Origin: Planctomycetaceae bacterium
Lineage (GTDB): Bacteria > Planctomycetota > Planctomycetia > Planctomycetales > Planctomycetaceae
NCBI GenBank assembly: GCA_024742875.1
Contig: JANSXP010000022.1
Location: 1 to 64,000 of the forward strand
Reading direction: 5' to 3'
Length of the DNA: 64,000 bases
How positions within the stretch are numbered: the stretch's first letter is position 1; each line of letters opens with the position of its first letter. The notes below the pieces were generated by a model. It searched no databases, had not been told where the DNA came from, and saw only the letters and a list, made by a program, of their open reading frames with translations. Position numbers and translations under genes: made by a program. Below, in pieces: positions 45,653-52,742 of the stretch.

Positions 45653-46474
45653 ATGACGCCTGTTACCGTTTCCACACTGGCCTCTCATACGATGCCCGAC
45701 TTTCTGTCTCCGGTCCTGACCGGCATGGTGGTTGTGGCGGGATCCGTGATGCTGCTGGTGTCTGCCGTGGGCGTGCGCCTGTTTGTGCGGCCGTTTGCCC
45801 GGCGACAGCTCATGGGGATGCTGACCGCCATTCTGACGGGCATGGCGCTGTCCGTTGCGGCCACCTTCATTGCCATTGTGTTCGCGATTGAAGTCGGCGA
45901 GCGGGGCTTTTATCTTTCCGCGGCTGTTGGGCTGTGCATGTGCTGGTTCGTGGGATACCGCGTGGCCCGTTACTACGCCCCGCCGGCTCCGGAGACCATA
46001 AACTCCGCGCAGGCCGGGTCAATTTCATCCCGGCAAGACAACCCGTATGTCGCACCCGGCGTCGCGGGCAAACCGGTCCGCGTCCGGTCGCGACTGCGAG
46101 ACGTCTTCCACCTGCCCGTGGAGCCCACCTGGTACCATCGCGTTTTTCGCAAAGAGCCAGGTGACTTGCCGGCCTGGGTGTGCAACAGTTCCGTGGGCGG
46201 CGTCTGCTTAATCTCCATTGCCCCCATTCTGATACTGGCGGCCGGCATCGGGCTTGCGACCATTATGCTGTTCTTTGCCGAGCCCGTTGCCTGGATCCTG
46301 GTGGCGGCCTCAATGTGGGCAGCCGTCAAACTGGGCACACAGGGCGGACGAACGCGGCACCTGGAACGTCGGTGCCGAGCAAGGATCCGACGCGGTGAGT
46401 GTCTGCGATGCGGTGATAAGCTCGAAACCGGCGAGCCGGGCATTCGCTTCTGCAGCGAATGTCAGATGGCATGA
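45653..46474 (+). CDS. Membrane protein with C-terminal zinc ribbon
   Basis: 273 residues. Three N-terminal hydrophobic segments (GMVVVAGSVMLLVSAVGVRL, GMLTAILTGMALSVAATFIA and LSAAVGLCMCWFVGY) are followed by a cytosolic loop with DNPYVAPGVAGKP (a short motif frequent in planctomycete membrane proteins), two more hydrophobic segments and a C-terminal zinc ribbon CLRCGDKLETGEPGIRFCSEC. No function can be assigned. It stands alone, 77 bp after the preceding gene. Confidence 0.7.
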   Translation: MTPVTVSTLASHTMPDFLSPVLTGMVVVAGSVMLLVSAVGVRLFVRPFARRQLMGMLTAILTGMALSVAATFIAIVFAIEVGERGFYLSAAVGLCMCWFVGYRVARYYAPPAPETINSAQAGSISSRQDNPYVAPGVAGKPVRVRSRLRDVFHLPVEPTWYHRVFRKEPGDLPAWVCNSSVGGVCLISIAPILILAAGIGLATIMLFFAEPVAWILVAASMWAAVKLGTQGGRTRHLERRCRARIRRGECLRCGDKLETGEPGIRFCSECQMA

Positions 46475-46961
46475 AACTTTGCCACCATATGCGCCCACGG
46501 TTTTCGGCGTTTACACTGAATGGTGCACAAACTGTGCAGGCGACTCCCTTACGTGTATTCCCCATGAAATTCCTAGTCGGCAGTATGAAGACGTCGCGGC
46601 CCTGCCTCCAAACAGGAACGTCCGCATTTCACACCTGCGACGTGGTCGACCGGCCCATCGGCGTGCAAGACGGCTGTTCGCCCGAGGCGCAGAATTGCAC
46701 CGTTCTTTGCCGCATTTTCGGGCACCTCGCGGAGGTTCGTGTGCCGGCACACCAGACGCGGTGGACGAATTCCTGGTGGTGGGGATGGTGGACGTTGCAA
46801 CGGCTGGCTCTGGCGAGAGTTTTTCTGCTGAGTTAAGTAACTGTGAAAAAATATGACGCGGGATGAGGTATGGGGAACCCGATTTGCTACCCTCCGCGGC
46901 ATTGCGACCGAGCTGTCATTTCGGCCGCTTCATCATCCTCCCCCACCTCTCAGGCGGAACA
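46475..46961. other. 487-bp intergenic region
   Basis: Precedes the DUF1559 gene. A 125-codon plus-strand frame (46459-46836) and several minus-strand frames cross it; their Cys/Trp/Arg-rich translations and lack of any motif argue against coding. Presumed to hold the DUF1559 promoter; no clear boxes seen. Confidence 0.35.
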
Positions 46962-48059
46962 ATGAAACGCAACATTCGAGGTTTTACGCTGATTGAGCTG
47001 CTCGTGGTGATCGCGATCATCGCCATTCTCATCGCTCTTCTCTTGCCGGCCGTACAGCAGGCTCGCGAGGCAGCCCGACGAACTCAGTGCCGCAACAACA
47101 TGAAGCAGCTGGGAATCGCCGTTCACAACTATCACGACGTCTACAACATGACGCCGCTGATGCGTGTGAACTATCGATTCTTCTCCAGCGTGCAGTCCGG
47201 AGATGGAGGCCAGTTCAGCGTGTTTGCCGCTCTGCTGCCCTACATGGAACAGGCCAACCTGTACAAGCTGATTGACTTCAACCAGCGTGGTTACATTGTA
47301 CAGCGTGGATCGACAGTCCCGACCGACCCACGCCGTGGCGCCAACGTTCCGGCCAGTGAAGTGGTGCTGCCCATGCTGCTGTGCCCTTCTGAAAACGCGC
47401 AGCACAACAAATTCACATCCGCTCCCACCAGCTACGCCGTCAACTTTGGCTGGCCTCGACTGGCGACTGGAGTCAACGGCGAACGTCCGGTCACCAGCAG
47501 TTCGGAATGGGCCAAGCCCAACGGCTTTGCCTCTGTCGCTGTCGGTTTCCGTTCGACCAGTTCACAGGCGCACGGTGCCGGCAATACTGATGCAAAGGTC
47601 CGCTTCCGCGACATCACGGATGGCCTGTCCAACACGGCCGCCTTCTCGGAAGTTCTGTTTGGCCAGCCCAGCACCAACTTCTCTGACAAGCGTCGAGTGA
47701 AATGGTACGACAGCAGCAGCAGCCCCAAAACACTGGGCGAACTGCTGGACCGCTGCAAGCAGCGTGTGGCATCGTTCACACCTGCCAGCCAGTCTGACCG
47801 CACACAGGGCGGCTGGATCAGCGGCTGGCCCGATGCCGGCAACCACTACGTGCACCTGATGACGCCCAACAGCGGCAGCTGCTATTACCACGGCACGTGG
47901 AACTACGGCGGCCAGGCCATCGGCGCCTCCAGCCAGCACACCGGTGGCGTCAACGTACTGCTGGCCGACGGCAGCGTCCACTTCTTCAGCGACTACGTCG
48001 ATTCCGGCGTGTGGTGGGGCGTGGGCTCTCGCGGTGAAGGCGAAGTTGTCGAATTCTAG
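46962..48059 (+). CDS. DUF1559 type II pseudopilin-like protein
   Basis: 365 residues from ATG at 46962; the frame is open 33 codons further upstream, but the prepilin leader fixes the start. [16 protein letters not shown] is a classic type IV prepilin/N-methylation leader cut before F8, followed by the hydrophobic helix [24 protein letters not shown], cut short here to its motif. [15 protein letters not shown] begins the DUF1559 domain, and [14 protein letters not shown] is the near-universal C-terminal H-X9-DG signature of the family. These proteins are massively expanded in planctomycetes and probably secretion- or envelope-associated. A small lipoprotein gene follows behind a terminator. 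Confidence 0.93.
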   Translation: MKRNIRGFTLIELLVVIAIIAILIALLLPAVQQAREAARRTQCRNNMKQLGIAVHNYHDVYNMTPLMRVNYRFFSSVQSGDGGQFSVFAALLPYMEQANLYKLIDFNQRGYIVQRGSTVPTDPRRGANVPASEVVLPMLLCPSENAQHNKFTSAPTSYAVNFGWPRLATGVNGERPVTSSSEWAKPNGFASVAVGFRSTSSQAHGAGNTDAKVRFRDITDGLSNTAAFSEVLFGQPSTNFSDKRRVKWYDSSSSPKTLGELLDRCKQRVASFTPASQSDRTQGGWISGWPDAGNHYVHLMTPNSGSCYYHGTWNYGGQAIGASSQHTGGVNVLLADGSVHFFSDYVDSGVWWGVGSRGEGEVVEF

Positions 48060-48080
48060 TTCGGCGACAGGTGTCGCAGC

Positions 48081-48138
48081 GGCATGTCGGGCAGATCCGA
48101 CATGCCAGCCGTCTGCCAGCACCACCTCGGTGGCAGAC
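48081..48138 (+). other. Two consecutive hairpins after the DUF1559 gene
   Basis: First: GGCATGTCGG (48081-48090) with CCGACATGCC (48097-48106), a perfect 10-bp stem with a 6-nt loop. Second: GTCTGCCA (48111-48118) with TGGCAGAC (48131-48138). Neither is followed by a T-run, so they more likely stabilise or process the transcript than end it. Confidence 0.6.
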
Positions 48139-48160
48139 AGCATCAATGCAAATCTCAGGT

Positions 48161-48199
48161 CCGATGGTCGTCCACATAGTCCGGCCATCGGGCTTTTTG
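48161..48199 (+). terminator. Intrinsic terminator after the DUF1559 gene
   Basis: CCGATGG (48161-48167) pairs with CCATCGG (48185-48191) and is followed by GCTTTTTG. It lies about 45 bp before the small lipoprotein gene, so it may attenuate rather than fully block expression of that gene. Confidence 0.6.
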
Positions 48200-48244
48200 T
48201 ATTCTCAGAAACAGCCGATCCCATTAGACCTCTGGACCAACAAC

Positions 48245-48499
48245 ATGAAAATCACTCTTCGATCCCTGGCGCTCCTGATGGCTGCCTGCCTGATCATCGG
48301 TTGCGGCGAAAAGAATCTCGGCTCGCCGGATGCTCCCGAGAAGTTCACACAGGAAGTGAAGGATGAGTTCGACGCCCAGATTGAGGAAGTCAACGCAGAC
48401 GACTCGCTGAGCGACAAGGAAAAAGAGAAGCGCATCAAAGACATCGAAGCCGAACGCGCAGACTTCGAAAAGTACAACTCAGGCGACGGTCAGGGATAA
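48245..48499 (+). CDS. Small lipoprotein of unknown function
   Basis: 84 residues. A lipoprotein signal peptide (MKITLRSLALLMAACLIIGC) puts the lipidated Cys at residue 20. The mature part is short, Asp/Glu/Lys-rich and probably helical (LSDKEKEKRIKDIEAER). Small lipoproteins of this kind commonly follow DUF1559 genes in planctomycetes, so the two likely act together at the envelope, though nothing shows how. Confidence 0.75.
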   Translation: MKITLRSLALLMAACLIIGCGEKNLGSPDAPEKFTQEVKDEFDAQIEEVNADDSLSDKEKEKRIKDIEAERADFEKYNSGDGQG

Positions 48500-48553
48500 T
48501 CGACCGCGCTGTTGATTCGCAAGCGGGCCGCAGCGCCGCAGGAAGACTGCCGT

Positions 48554-49249
48554 ATGACAGATCTGCTGTCGACCATCCGAGACAACCTCAAGGCTGTCCA
48601 GGAGCAGATCAGCGCCGCCGCCGGGCGTGCCGGCCGCAGCACCGACGACATCCGGCTGGTGGCCGTCACCAAGTACGCGCAGTGGCCGTGGGTGGAAGCC
48701 CTGCAGCAACTGCACACCGTCTTTGGAGAGAATCGTCCTCAGCAGCTGGCTGAACGGCGTCAGCTGCTGCCGGATGTCCGCTGGCACCTGATCGGCCAGC
48801 TGCAGCGCAATAAAGCGCGGCTCGCCGTTCAAAATGCGGCCCTGATCCACTCTGTCGACTCGGCCAGACTGCTGCAGAGAATCAGTGACGTGGCGGCCGA
48901 CGAGGGTGTCACATCTCCCGTTCTTCTGCAGGTCAATGTCTCCGGCGAAGAATCCAAATCCGGATTCTCACGGTCCGAGCTGGTGGAGGTCTTCGCACAG
49001 CTAAAAGACACACGAGGCGTTGCCATTCGGGGCTTTATGACGATGGCCCCGGCCACCACGGACGAGAGCATTATTCGCGGCTGCTTTTCCGGCCTGCGAG
49101 AGCTGCGCGACCGGCTGCAGCAGGAGCACGGCGTTGAACTGCCGGAATTGTCGATGGGGATGAGCGGCGACTTTCCGATTGCCGTTGAAGAAGGCGCCAC
49201 GCTGATTCGCGTGGGCAGTCGCCTGTACGAAGGACTGCCCCGTGAGTGA
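48554..49249 (+). CDS. yggS: YggS/PLPBP-family pyridoxal-phosphate homeostasis protein
   Basis: 231 residues from ATG at 48554. The alanine-racemase-like N-terminal TIM-barrel fold is evident: RLVAVTKYA with the PLP-binding Lys, GENRPQQLAERR, VRWHLIGQLQRNKAR, LLQVNVSGEESKSGF, and near the end LSMGMSGDFPIAVEEGATLIRVGS, which holds phosphate-binding residues. Family members bind PLP without catalysis and buffer vitamin B6 levels. The usual motif GENYVQE appears here as GENRPQQ. A terminator follows at 49285. Confidence 0.93.
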   Translation: MTDLLSTIRDNLKAVQEQISAAAGRAGRSTDDIRLVAVTKYAQWPWVEALQQLHTVFGENRPQQLAERRQLLPDVRWHLIGQLQRNKARLAVQNAALIHSVDSARLLQRISDVAADEGVTSPVLLQVNVSGEESKSGFSRSELVEVFAQLKDTRGVAIRGFMTMAPATTDESIIRGCFSGLRELRDRLQQEHGVELPELSMGMSGDFPIAVEEGATLIRVGSRLYEGLPRE

Positions 49250-49284
49250 ACTCACATAACGCTGCCTGATTTCGAAACCTCGCC

Positions 49285-49316
49285 AACTCGACGCATTTTC
49301 TGCTTCGAGTTTTTTT
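49285..49316 (+). terminator. Intrinsic terminator after yggS
   Basis: AACTCGA (49285-49291) pairs with TCGAGTT (49305-49311), followed directly by a run of T. The 13-nt loop is long but the position, 36 bp after the stop, is right. Confidence 0.65.
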
Positions 49317-49481
49317 GTGCGCGGCAACGGCCCTGTTTTGCTGCGATGCCGCCAGACGTCCGATTTTCCTGAACCCACTGCAATCCCGGCTCGTTGCCAG
49401 TCTCCAATATTCAGCCGCTGAGCCGAAACGTCCACGACAGCAATATTTCCCCGTAAATTCAACGATTGAAAACTGTGTTTT

Positions 49482-49500
49482 TATTTCAACTGTAGAAATA
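49482..49500. promoter_or_regulatory. Inverted repeat, candidate operator of the HTH regulator
   Basis: TATTTC (49482-49487) and GAAATA (49495-49500) flank AACTGTA, giving a 19-bp imperfect palindrome in an unusually AT-rich stretch, 43 bp before the regulator's start. Fits a dimeric winged-helix operator; autoregulation is inferred. Confidence 0.4.
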
Positions 49501-49543
49501 TGTCCGTAATATTCCAGGAGTCCCATCGACTAGCTGGAAAGTT

Positions 49544-50200
49544 ATGCAGCAGGAATTTCCTCAACGCGAAGCAGTGGTCCTGGTTGCCCAGGCGGAGCAG
49601 TTTGACGCTGTGGCGTCGGGTGTTCGGTTCGAGATGCTCACGTTTCTGATTGCGGCCGGCCCATGTTCCATCGCTGTGCTGGCCGCTCAGATGGACCGTC
49701 GAGCGGATGGGCTGTATCACCATGTCCGCAGGCTGGTGGCTGCCGGGCTCATTCGCGAAGTGGGATTCCGCAAGTCCGGGCGGCAGGTGGAGACCATTTA
49801 CGATTCTGTCGCCGACCATTTTCAGTTTGACGTGGATTTTCAGACAGGCCGGAACGTTGAGCGGATCCTTCAACTGATGAAAGCCACCCTTCGCCGCAGC
49901 GAACGCATCGTCACCGACGCGATCGACGCAGGTGTGGTGAGTTTCGAGGAAGGCAGCCGCAACGCGTTCATCCGCGGAGACACGGCCTGGCTGACCGACA
50001 GAGATCTGCAGAAGGTGATTGGCCATCTGCAGGCCATCATCGACATTTTTGAACGAGGACGACGACAGCGTGAAGGCGATCTGTTTGCCATCACGTTTAA
50101 TCTGTCGCCTCTGGTCCGACGTCGCACGGCGAATGCGGAACCTGAACCTGCTGCCGGCAGGAACAAACCTACTCACTCACGACGAAAGAAAAAGAAATGA
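49544..50200 (+). CDS. ArsR-like winged-helix transcriptional regulator
   Basis: 218 residues. The N-terminal HTH (about 24-90) has SGVRFEMLTFLIAAGPCSIAVLAAQMDRRADGLYHHVRRLVAAGLI, seen here in the order recognition helix then wing, as in ArsR/GntR-like folds. The C-terminal half is helical and probably holds the dimer or effector domain; the tail is Lys-rich (RRKKKK). The stop overlaps the start of the S41 peptidase gene (ATGA), so the two are translationally coupled. The regulator likely controls this pair from the palindrome upstream. Confidence 0.82.
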   Translation: MQQEFPQREAVVLVAQAEQFDAVASGVRFEMLTFLIAAGPCSIAVLAAQMDRRADGLYHHVRRLVAAGLIREVGFRKSGRQVETIYDSVADHFQFDVDFQTGRNVERILQLMKATLRRSERIVTDAIDAGVVSFEEGSRNAFIRGDTAWLTDRDLQKVIGHLQAIIDIFERGRRQREGDLFAITFNLSPLVRRRTANAEPEPAAGRNKPTHSRRKKKK

Positions 50201-51579
50201 ACAACGGAAGTACACACGATCCCAGGCTGCGGCCGGGGTGGTTCGCTGTGCTGGGGCTGACCGTCGCAATTTCGTCCGTCGGCGATGCCAGCGGTCAGAC
50301 GGCGGACCTCGACGCCAAAGCCACAACGGCCACCAAAGCGGATGCTCAGGTCGCGGACAACGTGAACCTGGCGTCGTTCGATAAGGTCTGGGAAATTGTC
50401 CGCGACAATCACTGGGAAGAAGATTTTGGCGGCGTGGACTGGGATCAGGCGCGAAAAGATCTGCGTCCCAAAGTGGCGGCCGCCAAAACGACGGCCGAGG
50501 CCCGCAAAGTCCTGCAGGAACTAATCGGCCGCCTGAAAGTCTCGCATTTTGGCATCATACCCTCGGACGCATACAGCACCATCAATGAAGGCACGGATGC
50601 GGCGACAGGCACCGGCGGAGAAGCGGGCTTCACAGTCCGCCTGCGGAACAATCTGGTGACCATCGCCTCCGTGACCCCCGGCTCGAGCGCTGACAAAGCG
50701 GGCGTGAAGCCGGGCTGGACCATTCATCAGGTGGCCGGCAAAACGCACGATGAACTGCTGGAGTCCGCCACAAAAGCCAGCAGCACAGGCCCCGACCGAC
50801 TCGACACCACCGTGGGACTGCTGGGCGAGCGACTCAATCGCGGGGCTCCCGGCAAGACCAGGACGATCGAATTCAAAGACTACGAAGGCAACATCCAGAG
50901 CATTGATATTGTGATGGAAAAGGCAGACGGCACGATGGCTAAGTTTGGCCATCTGCCAAAGATGCGCGTGGACTATGAAACGCGTCAGCTGCCCGAAGAC
51001 GTGACCTACTTCTCTTTCAATCTGTTCTTTGACCCACCCAACGTCATGCCCGCATTCCGTGCGGCCGTGGAACAGGCGCGTGAGTCCAAGGGTCTGGTGA
51101 TCGACCTGCGCGGCAACCATGGCGGCATTGCCGGAATGACATTCGGCATGGCGTCTGCGTTTGCCACCGAAGCGGGCAAAATGGGCGTGATGAAGATGCG
51201 AACTCAGGAGATGACGTTCCCGCTGTTCCCCCCACTGGAGCCCTACACCGGCCCCGTCGCCGTGCTGATTGACGAATGCTCCATTTCTTCGGCCGAAATC
51301 ATGTCCGGCGGCATGCAGGATAAGCAACTGGCCCGCCTGTTTGGCACCACGACCGCTGGCCTGGCCCTGCCGTCAACAGTTGTGGAACTGCCCAACGGTG
51401 ACCGACTGCAGTATGCCTTCGCCACTTACACCAGTGCGTCCGGCAAAGTTCTGGAGGGCGTCGGCGTCGTCCCCGACGAGCAGATTGCTCCCGGGCAGCA
51501 GCAGTTGAAGGAAAATCCTGATCCGGTTCTGTCCCGAGCCGTTGAGTGGATCACCGAGCAGGACTCCACAAAACCGTAG
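50197..51579 (+). CDS. S41-family carboxy-terminal processing peptidase, exported
   Basis: 460 residues with an N-terminal hydrophobic signal (about 14-34, ending DASGQ). A tricorn/CTP-type N-terminal helical part is followed by a PDZ-like domain (about 140-240; FTVRLRNNLVTIASVTPGSSADKAGVKPGW in overlapping motifs) and the S41 catalytic region: LVIDLRGNHGGIAGM and VLIDECSISSAEIMSGGMQ, where the Ser after the small-residue pair is the probable nucleophile, then FGTTTAGLALP. A Lys at the canonical dyad position is not certain from the sequence. It probably trims periplasmic proteins. Confidence 0.88.
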   Translation: MNNGSTHDPRLRPGWFAVLGLTVAISSVGDASGQTADLDAKATTATKADAQVADNVNLASFDKVWEIVRDNHWEEDFGGVDWDQARKDLRPKVAAAKTTAEARKVLQELIGRLKVSHFGIIPSDAYSTINEGTDAATGTGGEAGFTVRLRNNLVTIASVTPGSSADKAGVKPGWTIHQVAGKTHDELLESATKASSTGPDRLDTTVGLLGERLNRGAPGKTRTIEFKDYEGNIQSIDIVMEKADGTMAKFGHLPKMRVDYETRQLPEDVTYFSFNLFFDPPNVMPAFRAAVEQARESKGLVIDLRGNHGGIAGMTFGMASAFATEAGKMGVMKMRTQEMTFPLFPPLEPYTGPVAVLIDECSISSAEIMSGGMQDKQLARLFGTTTAGLALPSTVVELPNGDRLQYAFATYTSASGKVLEGVGVVPDEQIAPGQQQLKENPDPVLSRAVEWITEQDSTKP

Positions 51580-51735
51580 GATCCGCCGATCACGGTGTCG
51601 CATCGCCCACCCTTCTGTTCATGGGAATGCGGCCTGGTCTGATGAAAAACTGAACAGAGAAACACGCGTCGTGGGCCAAACACGAATTGCTTTTTACTGC
51701 AACGATACGAACTGCAACTTGTTTCAGGAGATACG

Positions 51736-52500
51736 ATGAAATCTTTCCGAACTGTACTGACCTGTGCTCTGGCCGTTGCGGCCACGGGCTCTGCCGCTTT
51801 CGCTCAGGCGACCGCCACACTGCCAAGTGCTCAGGAAGTGCTGGCAAAGTATGTGGAAGTGACGGGCGGCGAAGCCGTGCTCAAGAACCTGAAGTCGCGC
51901 ACTGTCAAAGGCAAAATGATGATCAAGGAAGCCGGCATCGGCGGTACGATCGTCAGCATGGCGGCGGCAGGTGGGAAGTCTTACACCGAAGTCAACATTG
52001 ATGGCATCGGCAAAGAGCTGCAGGGCAGCGATGGCGAAACCTACTGGGCTGTGTCCAACTTTACCGGCACCCGTATTCTGGAAGGTGCAGAGAAGGATCA
52101 GGTTGTCAAAGAGAACGACTTCCTGTCTGACCTGCATCCCGAAAAATACTACGAGTCCATGAAGGTCACCGGCACCGAAAAAGTGGGCGATGACGAATGC
52201 TACAAGGTGGAGAAGAAGAAAAAGGACGGCGACGTCCAGACCGACTTCTACTCTGTCAAAACCGGCCTGCTGGTAAAATCTGTGATGCCCGTCACCACGC
52301 CTGTTGGCAAGCTGGAAATCGTCACAATGGTCAGCGATTACCGCGACGTAAACGGCATGAAGATCAGCTTCAAGAGTGAGCAGAAGCTGCCGAACAACAT
52401 GACACAGTCCATCACGCTGGAGTCTGTTGAAATCAACAAGGACATCAGCGCTGACAAGTTCGCACTGCCGGAGACCATTCAGAAGATGAAGGACAAATAG
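51736..52500 (+). CDS. Exported LolA-like/outer-membrane-lipoprotein-sorting-type protein
   Basis: 254 residues. The start is supported by AGGAG 6 nt upstream. A signal peptide (MKSFRTVLTCALAVAATGSA to FAQ) is followed by QEVLAKYVEVTGGEAVLKNL, the typical N-terminus of this exported beta-rich family (LolA/LolB-like fold). Repeating strands end in VSDYRDVNGMKISFK. The family may carry lipids or lipoproteins, but these planctomycete versions are uncharacterised. A strong terminator follows. The gene at 62819-63541 belongs to the same broad family (VVARYVKAKGGEQRL). Confidence 0.78.
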   Translation: MKSFRTVLTCALAVAATGSAAFAQATATLPSAQEVLAKYVEVTGGEAVLKNLKSRTVKGKMMIKEAGIGGTIVSMAAAGGKSYTEVNIDGIGKELQGSDGETYWAVSNFTGTRILEGAEKDQVVKENDFLSDLHPEKYYESMKVTGTEKVGDDECYKVEKKKKDGDVQTDFYSVKTGLLVKSVMPVTTPVGKLEIVTMVSDYRDVNGMKISFKSEQKLPNNMTQSITLESVEINKDISADKFALPETIQKMKDK

Positions 52501-52534
52501 TCCTTCTGCGGACTATTCGCGGATCATCTGCACG

Positions 52535-52567
52535 AACCTCGACGCTGTGACAGCGTCGAGGTTTTTT
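52535..52567 (+). terminator. Strong intrinsic terminator
   Basis: AACCTCGACGCTG (52535-52547), loop TGA, CAGCGTCGAGGTT (52551-52563): a perfect 13-bp stem with T-run through 52567. It ends the gene at 51736-52500. Confidence 0.93.
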
Positions 52568-52742
52568 GCTGCGCGAAAGCGAATCGAGGCGCGGACGCTA
52601 GGCCATCATCGCCGCTGTCCCGGGACACCGGGCCGTCCGGTTGCACGCGCGGGGACTGATCGTACATGATGCAAAAACTGCGCCCCGCTGATTCCCTCCA
52701 CAGTCTCCCCCTCATTGTTCCCTCCGTGCCCTGGCCCCCAGC

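Noticed and set aside
46459-46836. 125-codon plus-strand frame before the DUF1559 gene
   Set aside because: Overlaps the zinc-ribbon gene end, is rich in Trp/Cys/Arg and resembles no family.
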